DNA of 64,000 bases from Cytobacillus oceanisediminis (GTDB lineage: Bacteria > Bacillota > Bacilli > Bacillales > Cytobacillaceae): the NCBI RefSeq assembly GCF_022811925.1, contig NZ_CP065511.1:4705501-4769500 (forward strand). Reading direction: 5' to 3'. The notes under the pieces were generated by a model, which was given only the letters and a program-made list of their open reading frames with translations, searched no databases and had not been told where the DNA came from. How positions within the stretch are numbered: the stretch's first letter is position 1; the number at the start of each line of letters is the position of its first letter. This document shows, piece after piece, positions 29,278 through 38,190 of the stretch. The translations under genes were made by a program, and so were the position numbers.

Positions 29278-30093
29278 TTATTGCGCTCTGAAAGTCCTTA
29301 ATTTCATCTGCCCTTTGCTTTTCATCCACGCGCTTAAATCCTCTACCGTCTTCCGGTTCACGGCTGGCGGAAAGTAGTGGGTATATTCAGGGAAATACCA
29401 GCTGCCCACTTCTTTTTTTAGAGCCTTAAGCCTTTTTTCCAGGCGATAGGAATGCTCCACCGAAACATTATGATCCTGTTCTCCATGGATGATTAAGACA
29501 GGTGCCTGCAGCTGCTCCAGCTGAAAAAGCGGGGTGCGATATTTATACCGTTCCGGAAACTTAGTCGGGGTTCCGCCTATTACACGTTTCATCATTCTCC
29601 GGAGATCCTTGCGCTCCACATAGGTGAGAAACATATCACTGACCCCCCCCCATGTTACAATGGACGCGGCTTCCGGAAACTCGATTGCAGTAAGCAATGC
29701 CATCACGCCACCGCGGGAAAAGCCAAATATATGGACTCTTTTTACCCGGGCATGCTCCTGAAGAAGAGTAAAAGCGGCAAACGCGTCCTGTCTGTCCTCC
29801 CCTGCAAAATCTTCGTTTCCGTCTCCCCCTTGATTGCCTCTGTAAAAAGGCGCGAATACAATAAAACCTTCACAGGCAAACTGTACAATCCGGGAAGGCC
29901 TTACTTTCCCGACATTTTTTATGCCTCCTCTCAGGTAAAGGAATCCATCATATAGCCCCTCCCCCTTTGGCTCTGCCAGCAGGCCTTTTATATGTAATCC
30001 ATTTGCATGATATGTGACAACAGATAATTCGATTGCCGGATTTGGCGAAGGAAATCTCTGTTTATTTATCATTTGGCCATTTTTGAAATCCAT
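29278..30093 (-). CDS. ytmA: S9-type alpha/beta hydrolase YtmA
   Basis: A 271-residue prolyl-oligopeptidase-like hydrolase. GFSRGG (around residue 123) carries the nucleophile Ser, IHGEQDHN the Asp, and THYFPP the His. A conserved YDGFLYLRGG precedes the oxyanion loop. There is no signal peptide, so it is cytosolic. It closely resembles B. subtilis YtmA, whose substrate is unknown. Start ATG 30093 has GAGG close upstream; an in-frame ATG at 30072 is possible. Confidence 0.82.
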   Translation of the reverse strand: MDFKNGQMINKQRFPSPNPAIELSVVTYHANGLHIKGLLAEPKGEGLYDGFLYLRGGIKNVGKVRPSRIVQFACEGFIVFAPFYRGNQGGDGNEDFAGEDRQDAFAAFTLLQEHARVKRVHIFGFSRGGVMALLTAIEFPEAASIVTWGGVSDMFLTYVERKDLRRMMKRVIGGTPTKFPERYKYRTPLFQLEQLQAPVLIIHGEQDHNVSVEHSYRLEKRLKALKKEVGSWYFPEYTHYFPPAVNRKTVEDLSAWMKSKGQMKLRTFRAQ

Positions 30094-30258
30094 GTCCTCA
30101 TTCCCCTCTTGAAGTATTCTGGATACGACTAATAGTATGAGCTTTAAGACCTCCGCCTAAAAATGTTTCCATGGGCATTCACACATTTTTTCGATTTTCA
30201 TACGATATCCTAGGCATTTAAATCTGACTTTTTTAGCATAAGGGAGGTCTTATGGCTT

Positions 30259-31254
30259 ATGAAAAAATGGATGAAAGTAAGCATGCTGTTTTTGCTTGCG
30301 GTGATACTTATCGTTCCTTTGGCAGCCTGCGGAAAGGATGAAATGCAAACTGTCCGTATTGCCGAAGTGACACGTTCCATCTTCTATGCTCCGCAATATG
30401 TAGCCCTTGAGAAAGGTTTCTTTGAAGAAGAAGGGCTTAAAGTAAAGCTTACGACAACTGCCGGCGGAGATAAAACGATGACTGCTCTGCTGTCGGATAG
30501 CGCTGATGTTGCACTTGTAGGTTCCGAAACTTCCATTTACGTTTCGGCTCAGGGCTCCAATGATCCGGTCATTAACTTTGCACAGCTCACTCAAACGGAT
30601 GGAACATTTCTTGTTTCCCGCAATAAAATAGATAACTTTTCATGGGATATGCTAGAAGGCAAAACATTCCTGGGTCAGCGCAAAGGCGGCATGCCGCAGA
30701 TGGTTGGCGAGTTTGTTTTGAAAAAGCATGGCATTGACCCGCACCAGGATCTGGATTTAATCCAAAATATCGATTTTGCCAATATTGCCCCCGCCTTCGC
30801 TTCGGGAACCGGTGAATTTGTCCAGCTGTTTGAACCTACTGCAAGTGTATTTGAAAAAGAAGGAAAAGGATACATTGTTGCTTCTTTTGGAACCGAATCC
30901 GGACATGTACCATATACCACATTCATGACGAAACAAAGCTATATTGATAAAAATAAGGAAACAGTTGAGAAGTTTACAAGAGCGATCTATAAAGCACAGC
31001 AATGGGTTGAGACACACAGCGCGAAAGAAACGGCTGAAGCCATTCAAGGATATTTTGACAATACTGAACTTGACGTCATTGAGATGGTAGTAGACCGCTA
31101 CAAGAGTCAGGGGTCATTTGCAAAAGACCCTATCCTGGACACTGAAGAATGGGAAAACCTGCAGAACATCATGGACGAAGCAGGAGAGCTCCCTAATCGC
31201 ATAGAGCATGACACACTTGTCAACACAGATATCGCTGAAGGTGTAATGAAGTAA
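30259..31254 (+). CDS. ytlA: ABC transporter substrate-binding lipoprotein YtlA
   Basis: A 331-residue lipoprotein with signal peptide and lipobox LAAC (Cys24). The mature part is an NMT1/THI5/SsuA-like periplasmic-type binding fold (VRIAEVTRSIFYAPQYVALE is characteristic). Followed by the ATPase ytlC after 22 bases and the permease ytlD, it forms a complete importer of the nitrate/sulfonate/thiamine-precursor class. Ligand unknown; no THI or S-box leader is seen upstream, which argues against simple riboswitch control. Confidence 0.87.
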   Translation: MKKWMKVSMLFLLAVILIVPLAACGKDEMQTVRIAEVTRSIFYAPQYVALEKGFFEEEGLKVKLTTTAGGDKTMTALLSDSADVALVGSETSIYVSAQGSNDPVINFAQLTQTDGTFLVSRNKIDNFSWDMLEGKTFLGQRKGGMPQMVGEFVLKKHGIDPHQDLDLIQNIDFANIAPAFASGTGEFVQLFEPTASVFEKEGKGYIVASFGTESGHVPYTTFMTKQSYIDKNKETVEKFTRAIYKAQQWVETHSAKETAEAIQGYFDNTELDVIEMVVDRYKSQGSFAKDPILDTEEWENLQNIMDEAGELPNRIEHDTLVNTDIAEGVMK

Positions 31255-31276
31255 ATAAACGAAAGAGGAGGCCGAC

Positions 31277-32056
31277 ATGAATTTTCTAAAAGTAGATGCT
31301 GTCCACCACACTTATTTTACGAAAACCTCTGCTGTAACGGCCCTCTCCAATATTTCGCTTGAAGTGGAGGAAGGAGAATTTGTTTCCTTCCTCGGCCCAA
31401 GCGGATGCGGCAAGACGACTTTGCTTTCCATCATAGCAGGCTTGTTTGAACCTACTGAAGGCACTGTAACACTTGAAGGAAAGCGGGTTAAAACAGCAGA
31501 AAATGAAATTGGCTATATGCTGCAGCAGGATTATCTTTTTCCCTGGAAAACGATTGAAGAAAATATCCAGCTGGGGCTGAAAATCGGGAACAGCCTTACT
31601 CCTGATAAAAAAGCTTATGCACTGCAGCTCCTTCAGGAGATGGGACTGAAAGGTGTAGAGTCACAGTTTCCGAAGCAGCTTTCAGGCGGAATGCGCCAGC
31701 GCGTTGCCCTTGTAAGAACACTAGCAACCGAACCAAAGCTGCTCATGCTTGATGAACCCTTTTCCGCGCTGGATTATCAAACCAAACTGAAGCTTGAGGA
31801 TTTGGTCTCTAACACGCTTAAAACTTTCGGAAAAACAGCCATACTGGTTACCCATGATATTGGTGAGGCAATCAGCATGAGTGATCGCGTTTTTCTCTTT
31901 TCCGCTAGGCCCGGACAGCTTCATAAAACGTTTGTAATACCAAAAGAATTAAGAGATGAAACCCCTTTTAACGCAAGAAATCATGAAGCATATCCAGCGA
32001 TTTTTCAAACTATATGGAAGGAGCTGGAGTCCCTTGAGCCCGCAGGAGAACGTTAA
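31277..32056 (+). CDS. ytlC: ABC transporter ATPase YtlC
   Basis: A 259-residue ATPase. Walker A GPSGCGKT lies at 40-47, the Q-loop in [13 protein letters not shown], the signature LSGGMRQR near 140, Walker [13 protein letters not shown] near 160, and the switch His in VTHDI. It energises YtlA/YtlD import. AAAGAGGAGG precedes the ATG. Its 3' end overlaps the apparent ytlD frame by 101 bases. Confidence 0.92.
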   Translation: MNFLKVDAVHHTYFTKTSAVTALSNISLEVEEGEFVSFLGPSGCGKTTLLSIIAGLFEPTEGTVTLEGKRVKTAENEIGYMLQQDYLFPWKTIEENIQLGLKIGNSLTPDKKAYALQLLQEMGLKGVESQFPKQLSGGMRQRVALVRTLATEPKLLMLDEPFSALDYQTKLKLEDLVSNTLKTFGKTAILVTHDIGEAISMSDRVFLFSARPGQLHKTFVIPKELRDETPFNARNHEAYPAIFQTIWKELESLEPAGER

Positions 32057-32843
32057 ATTCCTCCACCAGAAATATATCCAGTCGTTGAACCGTGAAAAAA
32101 AGTGGGTCCGCTTCTATCAGGCTGTCATCTTTATCGTGTTTTTTTCCGGATGGGAGCTGGCAAGCCAAAAGCAATGGATTGACCCGCTGATTTTCAGTGC
32201 GCCTTCTAAAGTATGGGGATTATTTTTAACCAAAATCCAGGATGGTACCTTGATGGTGGATTTAGGCTACACTTTGTCAGAAACCGTATTTGGATTCATT
32301 TTGGGCACTTTTCTAGGCACATTGCTTGCAGCCATTCTCTGGTGGTCACCGATGCTTTCAAAAATAGCGGATCCCTATTTGGTTGTCCTGAATTCAATGC
32401 CAAAGGTTGCTCTTGGTCCGATATTAATCGTCGCATTAGGCCCCAGCTTTACTTCAATCGTAGCCATGGGCGCGATTATTTCCATCATCATCACAACCAT
32501 TGTCGTGTATACATCTTTCAAAGAAGTTGACCCCAATTATATTAAAGTGCTTCAGACCTTTGGGGCAAATCGATTTCAAATCTTCAGGGAAGCCATTTTG
32601 CCTGCTTCCTTCCCGACCATCATCTCCACTTTAAAGGTGAATGTCGGGCTATCATGGGTCGGTGTTATCGTAGGCGAATTCCTTGTATCCTCAAAAGGTC
32701 TCGGATACATGATTATTTACGGCTTCCAAGTATTCAACTTTACCCTTGTCATGCTGTCATTACTGGTAATTGCTGTTTTTGCAACAGTGATGTATCAGCT
32801 CGTCGAACTGCTCGAGCGAAAACTGATAAAAAATGGGTCATAA
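31956..32843 (+). CDS. ytlD: ABC transporter permease YtlD
   Basis: A membrane subunit (295 residues from this start) with about six hydrophobic segments and the BPD_transp_1 EAA loop near residues 205-225 ([18 protein letters not shown]). The start is uncertain. The ATG at 31956 lies 101 bases inside ytlC, ATG 31983 and TTG 32085 are alternatives, and none has a strong ribosome site. The membrane part begins only after residue 45, so the N-terminus is a long soluble extension if the first start is used. Confidence 0.85.
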   Translation: MKPLLTQEIMKHIQRFFKLYGRSWSPLSPQENVKFLHQKYIQSLNREKKWVRFYQAVIFIVFFSGWELASQKQWIDPLIFSAPSKVWGLFLTKIQDGTLMVDLGYTLSETVFGFILGTFLGTLLAAILWWSPMLSKIADPYLVVLNSMPKVALGPILIVALGPSFTSIVAMGAIISIIITTIVVYTSFKEVDPNYIKVLQTFGANRFQIFREAILPASFPTIISTLKVNVGLSWVGVIVGEFLVSSKGLGYMIIYGFQVFNFTLVMLSLLVIAVFATVMYQLVELLERKLIKNGS

Positions 32844-32873
32844 TAAAAAACGGCAGCGATAATGCCGTTTTTT
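32844..32873. terminator. Terminator ytlD / ytkD
   Basis: Stem AAAAACGGCA/TGCCGTTTTT with a 7-base loop between convergent genes. Confidence 0.88.
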
Positions 32874-33340
32874 TACTTTCCCTGCATGATTTTTTCGAGG
32901 CTCTTTTCAACTACTTTATCCTTCATGATAAAACTGTATTGACTGCTCCACCTGTCTTCCAGCAAGTTTCCCGCTGTCAGAATGGGACCGTTTGTTTCAA
33001 AATATTGATCCGTTTTGTTAAGGCTTTTCACCTCTGCGAAAAAAATGGCTTTGACAAAACGCTCTGTTCCCAAATTAACTTCATATTCACCAATAAAATT
33101 TAAATTCTTTAAGTCTGCTCCTGTTTCCTCATAAACTTCTCTTCTGGCTGCCTCTTCAAGAGACTCACCCTTTTCTCTCTTACCGCCCGGAAATTCCCAA
33201 CCCCGCTTTTTGTGATTCGTCAGCAGCCATTGATCGCCATAGCGGCAAATGACCAGAACATGTTTTGGCTCGGTTCCGAAAGCTCGTTTATTAAAAGAAA
33301 ATCGTACTTCCCCGCCGTTCTCATCCAAAAAGGTTTCCAT
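32873..33340 (-). CDS. ytkD: Nudix hydrolase YtkD
   Basis: A 155-residue protein whose Nudix box GX5EX7REUXEEXGU is intact (GGKREKGESLEEAARREVY then EETGA). B. subtilis YtkD hydrolyses 8-oxo-dGTP and other nucleotides, limits mutation, and has RNA pyrophosphohydrolase activity. Convergent with ytlD, as in B. subtilis. Confidence 0.9.
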   Translation of the reverse strand: METFLDENGGEVRFSFNKRAFGTEPKHVLVICRYGDQWLLTNHKKRGWEFPGGKREKGESLEEAARREVYEETGADLKNLNFIGEYEVNLGTERFVKAIFFAEVKSLNKTDQYFETNGPILTAGNLLEDRWSSQYSFIMKDKVVEKSLEKIMQGK

Positions 33341-33503
33341 ACTTTTCCCTCACTCGATAATTAAATTCTGATGTTATCATTATAAAGGTTAATCATATAT
33401 TTAAAAACTTCTGGGGCTAAAGTATCAAATTACATATTTTTGAAACTTTTTCCTTTTTTCCCCGTAAAATTAGCTGACTAACCTAAATAGAGGAGTGTAT
33501 ACC

Positions 33504-34373
33504 TTGAAAAAATCCCTTGCAATCATTACTGGCTTCTTAATGATTCTAATGCTGGCTGCGTGCAATGAAACAGCCAAACCTGTAAATGAATCTGCTGGCG
33601 GCACGGACAAGGAAGAGACAAAAACAGAAGAAGCTTCAGAATTGACACTGGAGGAAGTTTTAACGAAATCTACCGAGGCTTCAGAAGAGCTAAAAAGCTT
33701 CTCGGTAAATATGGATATGAGCCAGGAAATGAGTTCAGGCACTGAAGGGGAAAATATGAATATCGATTCTGTCATTGATATGGATGTTACAACAGATCCG
33801 ATGGCCTTCTACCAAAAAATGACTATGTCGATGGACGGCACAGAAGAATCGTATGATATTGAAAGCTATTTTACTGAAGAAGGCATGTTCCTATATGATG
33901 CAGCCGGTGAGCAGTGGATGAAGTTCCCTAAAGAAATGTCGGATGATTTGCTTCAAATGTCCAGCCAGCAGACTAATCCTGGTGAAGAACTAAAGAAATT
34001 GCAGGAGTTCGTGGACGACTTTACGTTTGAACAGGATGCAAAAAGCTATATCCTAAAACTGAAAGCCGATGGAGAAAAATTTAATGATTTTGTGAAGGAA
34101 ACAGCAGCAGAAACACTTCCGCCTGAACTGGCAGCCAACGGAGAAATGCTTGATAACATGAAAATTAACGGCGTGGAATACGAAATCGTGATTGATAAAG
34201 AAACTTTTTATCCAAGCGTGCTGAATATGATTATGGAAATGGAAATCACGGCTGAAGGCCAGACCATCTCCATGAAGCAGAACATGAACGGCCAATATGC
34301 AAACTATAATAAGGTAGAGGCTATAGCCGTTCCGCAGGAAGTTCTTGATACAGCTGTAGAAATGGAAATGTAA
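33504..34373 (+). CDS. DUF6612-like lipoprotein
   Basis: A 289-residue lipoprotein. The signal peptide ends in the lipobox LAAC (Cys20 from the TTG start), followed by a Glu/Thr-rich linker and a beta-rich domain with many Met residues. This layout is that of DUF6612/LppX-like Bacillus lipoproteins of unknown function. TTG 33504 is chosen because GAGGAG lies 8 bases upstream; the in-frame GTG at 33495 abuts it. Exposed on the outer face of the membrane. Confidence 0.75.
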   Translation: MKKSLAIITGFLMILMLAACNETAKPVNESAGGTDKEETKTEEASELTLEEVLTKSTEASEELKSFSVNMDMSQEMSSGTEGENMNIDSVIDMDVTTDPMAFYQKMTMSMDGTEESYDIESYFTEEGMFLYDAAGEQWMKFPKEMSDDLLQMSSQQTNPGEELKKLQEFVDDFTFEQDAKSYILKLKADGEKFNDFVKETAAETLPPELAANGEMLDNMKINGVEYEIVIDKETFYPSVLNMIMEMEITAEGQTISMKQNMNGQYANYNKVEAIAVPQEVLDTAVEMEM

Positions 34374-34374
34374 G

Positions 34375-34402
34375 AAAAGCTGAGGCATTCGCCTCAGCTT
34401 TT
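34375..34402. terminator. Terminator lipoprotein / hypothetical gene
   Basis: Stem AAAAGCTGAGGC/GCCTCAGCTTTT with the tetraloop ATTC. Confidence 0.9.
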
Positions 34403-34731
34403 TATTTATGTTCCTCTTCAGTAAGGATCCCCATGCTTTCAATATGTTTTCTTGCTTCATCATCTCCAAGATCATAAATCATTCCATATATTTTCTTCAT
34501 TGTATCATCATAAGCATCATTTTCACGGTCATAATGGTATTGAACATAAGGAACATGGGCTCTGAAAAAATTCTGCCACTCAGTTGAATAGTTCTGGTCA
34601 AAATATTCTCTTAAGGCAATGATTTCATCATCTGTTGCCTCTATTTTAAAATTCCATGTTGAGCCAGTGGCACTTTGTGAAATCTCCCCAGAACCAAGCG
34701 TTATATAATACGTCTTTTTATTCCCTTCCAT
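34402..34731 (-). CDS. Conserved hypothetical protein, 109 residues
   Basis: I do not recognise a characterised family. It is a soluble, acidic protein with YYITLGSGEISQSATGSTW near the N-terminus and aromatic-rich FRAHVPYVQYHYD in the middle. ATG 34731 is preferred over the in-frame ATG at 34755 because AGGGG sits about 9 bases upstream of it. Convergent with the lipoprotein gene, sharing its terminator. Confidence 0.65.
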   Translation of the reverse strand: MEGNKKTYYITLGSGEISQSATGSTWNFKIEATDDEIIALREYFDQNYSTEWQNFFRAHVPYVQYHYDRENDAYDDTMKKIYGMIYDLGDDEARKHIESMGILTEEEHK

Positions 34732-35008
34732 CCTGTCAGCCCCTTTTTTGTTCATTCCTGTGACGCAGTTTCAACACCGGTTACTTTATCATTATTTATC
34801 ATGACTTTTTCATTTCTATAGTTATCGTATCCCACATTTGTGATAAAATTATACGAAATTACGATCATTCTTCATAAGCTTACATATACTAAGTTAAATA
34901 ATTGAGAAACAGCTTCTCAATTTATCTGCGGTGAATATTTTCCTGCATCAGGGGTATTAAATTAAGTATACTATATAAAACGGGAGTATTTTTTAAGGAG
35001 GTGTTATC

Positions 35009-35266
35009 ATGAAACTGATTGATGAGCTATATGAACTTTACAGGAATAAGCTGACAGGTGATGAAGAGGATATCGATATGCTCGCTTTTGCCTTCTTAGA
35101 AGAAATGGACAGAGAAGACCTGCTGAATATTATCAAGGATCTCGATAATCAGGAATTATATGATTTAATGGGGCTTTATTTGATTGAGAGCTTAAAAGGG
35201 AAATTTGCCAGTGAGAATTACGGCCAGCGCAGAAGCCCGATCATTCATCACCGGAACATACACTAA
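35009..35266 (+). CDS. Small acidic helical protein (DUF6154-like)
   Basis: An 85-residue protein starting MKLIDELYELYRNKLTGDEE, rich in Asp, Glu and Leu and predicted helical, with a basic His-rich tail. AAGGAGGTG precedes the ATG at ideal spacing, which together with the following terminator (35308-35330) supports a real, well-translated gene. Probably of the DUF6154 group seen across Bacillaceae; function unknown. Confidence 0.65.
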   Translation: MKLIDELYELYRNKLTGDEEDIDMLAFAFLEEMDREDLLNIIKDLDNQELYDLMGLYLIESLKGKFASENYGQRRSPIIHHRNIH

Positions 35267-35304
35267 ACTATACATATCCGAATTATTAACTATCCATATT
35301 ATTT

Positions 35305-35330
35305 GAAGGCGGCGATAAGCCGCTTTTATT
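35305..35330 (+). terminator. Terminator of the small acidic-protein gene
   Basis: Stem GCGGC-GATAA-GCCGC followed by TTTTATTTT. Confidence 0.8.
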
Positions 35331-35337
35331 TTGCATA

Positions 35338-35369
35338 TAAAAAGACCAGCTTTCCAGCCAGTCTTTGTT
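35338..35369 (-). terminator. Terminator of dps
   Basis: On the minus strand AAAGACTGGCT/AGCTGGTCTTT with a short loop, followed by T residues, just after the dps stop. Confidence 0.75.
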
Positions 35370-35371
35370 TA

Positions 35372-35809
35372 TTATCCAAGGTATGCTTTTAGCATCCAAA
35401 TATGTTTCTTTAAGCTTTGCTTTACAGCAATCAGCATGTCGCCTGTTCCTTCATCTTTGGCTTCTTCTGCAAGCTCAATTGCTTCCTGAAGCTCGTCCAC
35501 CATTTTTTCGAAGTCATCAACGACAGATTGGACCATCTGTTCTTCATTTTCTTTTCCTGTCGCTTCTTCGAGAGAACTGGTCTCAAGAACTTCCTTCATA
35601 GTCGCAACCGGCTTAGCCTCAAGAGCGAGGATTCTCTCAGCTAGTTCATCTACATGTACGTTGGCTTCATTATAAAGTTCTTCAAATTTTGCGTGAAGGG
35701 TAAAAAAGTTTTTCCCTTTAATATACCAATGGAAATTGTGAAGCTTTACATATAGAACAGTCCAGTTTGCTACTTGCTGGTTAACAGCTTTTACTAATTC
35801 TTTACTCAT
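35372..35809 (-). CDS. dps: Dps/ferritin-like DNA-protection protein
   Basis: A 145-residue four-helix ferritin-like protein. The Dps ferroxidase residues appear in KLHNFHWYIKG (His) and HAKFEELYNEANVHVDELAERI (acidic and His ligands shared across subunits). It stores iron and shields DNA from peroxide as a dodecamer. ATG 35809 has GGGAGG 10 bases upstream; the in-frame ATG at 35818 abuts that site. Corresponds to ytkB/dps of B. subtilis by position. Confidence 0.9.
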   Translation of the reverse strand: MSKELVKAVNQQVANWTVLYVKLHNFHWYIKGKNFFTLHAKFEELYNEANVHVDELAERILALEAKPVATMKEVLETSSLEEATGKENEEQMVQSVVDDFEKMVDELQEAIELAEEAKDEGTGDMLIAVKQSLKKHIWMLKAYLG

Positions 35810-35936
35810 ATAAATCATCCTCCCAACAATAGATTACCCACAATAACAAAATTCAAACCTGTGCCTTGGCCATAGCGAAATCTTTCATGAAAGAGCTGCT
35901 TTCATGGTAAAATATTGAGAGAAAAGGGGGAGAAAC

Positions 35937-36119
35937 ATGTATACGGTATTAGTCATATCGATTATCATTGTGATCGTGGTACTGCTTTTAAGCGTCATTA
36001 CCACTTCAAAAGCTTACCAATTCAAGCATACGGTAGACCCAGTTGATCCGCTTCCTGACAGCGAGCAGGGACAAAAAGAGGTTAAAGAAGAACAAGAAGA
36101 TAACCAAAACCGTTCATAA
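35937..36119 (+). CDS. ytzI: YtzI-like small membrane protein
   Basis: A 60-residue protein with one N-terminal membrane segment (about residues 3-22) and a polar, Glu/Gln-rich tail. It resembles B. subtilis YtzI in size, topology and position between dps and following genes. AAAGGGGGAG precedes the ATG. Function is unknown. Followed by a terminator. Confidence 0.65.
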   Translation: MYTVLVISIIIVIVVLLLSVITTSKAYQFKHTVDPVDPLPDSEQGQKEVKEEQEDNQNRS

Positions 36120-36140
36120 GCATACGCTATTATATATACA

Positions 36141-36166
36141 GCCTCCGTACAGCCGGAGGTTTTCCT
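36141..36166 (+). terminator. Terminator of ytzI
   Basis: Stem CCTCCG/CGGAGG with a 6-base loop, then TTTTCCTTTT. Confidence 0.8.
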
Positions 36167-36209
36167 TTTAAATGGACGGAAATAACATACATGTGGAGAG
36201 GACATTGAG

Positions 36210-37658
36210 ATGGATATATACTCCATGATGCTTACAGTATTTTTAGTATTAAATATTATCCTGGCTGTATTTGTTATCTTTCTGGAGCGAAGGGATGCAG
36301 GCGCCACATGGGCATGGCTCATGGTTTTGTTTTTTATTCCTCTTCTTGGTTTTTTCATGTACCTCTTCTTTGGGCAGAATTTAACCAGAAGAAAGATGTT
36401 CCAATGGGAAGACCGCAAAAAGATTGGAATTGATGAACTGCTGAACAATCAAATCAGAGGAATCAAGGAAAAGGATTTCCATTTTCGAAATGACATAATT
36501 AAAAACTCCAAAGACCTTATATATATGCATCTTGTCAACAATGATGCGGTATTGACACAGGACAACGAGGTCAGGATTTTTACGGATGGGAAAGAGAAGT
36601 TCAATTCGCTTGTGGAGGATATCAAAAATGCAGCCGATCACATCCATCTGCAATATTATATCTTCAAGAGAGATAATCTGGGGAAAAGCTTAATCAATCT
36701 TTTGACGGAAAAGGCAAGGGAAGGCGTAAAAGTAAGGCTTCTCTATGATGAACTGGGCTCAAGAAGCCTGCATAAAAGGGCGTTTAAAGAGCTGATTGCG
36801 GCAGGAGGAGAAATTGAGGCCTTTTTCCCTTCCCGGCTGCACTTTATCAACTTGAGAATTAATTACCGGAACCATCGTAAAATTGCCATTATTGACGGCC
36901 AAATTGGATATGTTGGCGGGTTTAATGTCGGGGATGAATATCTCGGGCTAAATCCAAAGTTTGGGTATTGGCGTGATACTCATTTAAGAATTAGAGGGAG
37001 TGCTGTCCATTCCCTGCAGACTCGCTTTATCCTTGACTGGAACCAGGCTTCGCACCGCCATGATATTTACTATGCCCCTGAGTATTTTCCGCTGGCCGAG
37101 TCTCGCGATAGCGTAGGGATGCAAATTGTTACCAGCGGTCCTGATTCGGAATGGGAACAGATTAAAAATGGGTATATAAAAATGATTTCATCGGCCCGTA
37201 AATCTATTTATATCCAGACCCCATATTTCATTCCGGACGCAAGTCTTTTGGATGCATTGAAAATAGCCGCATTATCAGGTGTGGAAGTGAACATTATGGT
37301 ACCGAACAAGCCTGACCATATGTTTGTTTATTGGGCAACCTACTCCTATATAGGGGAAATGTTAAAAGCTAATGCGAACATCTTTATTTACGAGAATGGC
37401 TTCATCCATGCAAAAACCTTGATTGTTGACGAGAAAGTTTCTTCGGTTGGAACCGCGAATATAGATGTAAGAAGCTTCAGGCTGAATTTTGAGGTAAATG
37501 CCTTTATATATGATGAGGACGTTTCGAAAGAACTGACTGAGAGCTTTCAGGAAGATATCCAGCTATCAACTAACCTGACTGCAGAAGATTACAGAAATAG
37601 GGCCTTAAAAATCAAATTGAAAGAATCCGTCTCAAGACTCTTATCGCCAATATTATAA
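36210..37658 (+). CDS. cls: Cardiolipin synthase
   Basis: A 482-residue phospholipase D-superfamily enzyme with two N-terminal membrane segments (about 5-22 and 33-55) and two HKD catalytic motifs. The first has His222 in NHRKIAIIDG, the second His400 in IHAKTLIVDE. It condenses two phosphatidylglycerols to cardiolipin at the membrane. The TAA stop is the first triplet of a dispersed repeat copy. Gene order differs here from B. subtilis, where clsA lies elsewhere. Confidence 0.93.
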   Translation: MDIYSMMLTVFLVLNIILAVFVIFLERRDAGATWAWLMVLFFIPLLGFFMYLFFGQNLTRRKMFQWEDRKKIGIDELLNNQIRGIKEKDFHFRNDIIKNSKDLIYMHLVNNDAVLTQDNEVRIFTDGKEKFNSLVEDIKNAADHIHLQYYIFKRDNLGKSLINLLTEKAREGVKVRLLYDELGSRSLHKRAFKELIAAGGEIEAFFPSRLHFINLRINYRNHRKIAIIDGQIGYVGGFNVGDEYLGLNPKFGYWRDTHLRIRGSAVHSLQTRFILDWNQASHRHDIYYAPEYFPLAESRDSVGMQIVTSGPDSEWEQIKNGYIKMISSARKSIYIQTPYFIPDASLLDALKIAALSGVEVNIMVPNKPDHMFVYWATYSYIGEMLKANANIFIYENGFIHAKTLIVDEKVSSVGTANIDVRSFRLNFEVNAFIYDEDVSKELTESFQEDIQLSTNLTAEDYRNRALKIKLKESVSRLLSPIL

Positions 37659-37755
37659 GAAAAGCGCAAGCGCCTTGCCCACCCCCGAACCTCGAGGGGG
37701 TAGACGCTGAAGCTAGACAGTTTTCGACGTTCAAAATTTTATACTTATCTTATAA
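37654..37755 (+). repeat. Dispersed intergenic repeat, copy 5
   Basis: Begins ATAAGAAAAGCGCAAGCGCC at the cls stop codon, has a C5/G5 hairpin, and ends GACGCTGAAGCTAGACAG followed by a conserved TTCAAAATTTTATACTT-type tail. Nearly identical to the copy at 14841-14925. Confidence 0.87.
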
Positions 37756-37756
37756 T

Positions 37757-37774
37757 AAAACGGGCTGACTAGTC
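37757..37774. terminator. Left half of the luxS/cls terminator split by an IS
   Basis: AAAACGGGCTGACT plus target base AGTC. With 39061-39074 it rebuilds a perfect 28-base palindrome once the element is removed. Confidence 0.88.
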
Positions 37775-37859
37775 TGAAGAGACCTAGCTAAATGAGACAA
37801 AGGAAAAAACACCCCTTAAGTCGTAATTATAATTATGACTTGCAGGAGGTGTTTTTCTT

Positions 37860-38190
37860 ATGGAGAGAAAAAAGAATTTCTACTCTTATGAGACAAAAAT
37901 GAAAGCTATTGAGATGAAAAATGTCGGGCCGATATTTCAATCGTGAAATTATGGAGGAATTGGGGATTGTTAATGACTCTCAGATAAGGATTTGGCTGAT
38001 GTGGTATAGAAAAGGAGAGATGTATCGTTTTGCACAGCCTTCTGGTAAGCAATATAGCTATGGAAAAGGACCTGAGGGGCTGACTGAGATTGAGCAGCTG
38101 AAAAGAGAAAACCAGCATTTACAGATTCAATTAGAGATATTAAAAAAGTACAAGGAGATCGAAAGGAGTTGGTACCAGAGGTTGTCTTAG
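37860..38190 (+). pseudogene. IS3-family orfA, frameshifted
   Basis: Begins MERKKNFYSYETKMKAIEMK (ATG 37860 after GGAGG), then shifts frame near 37921 into RYFNREIMEELGIVNDS and continues through a helix-turn-helix and Glu/Gln-rich zipper (LKRENQHLQIQLEILKKY). One frameshift; otherwise a complete OrfA. Confidence 0.82.
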
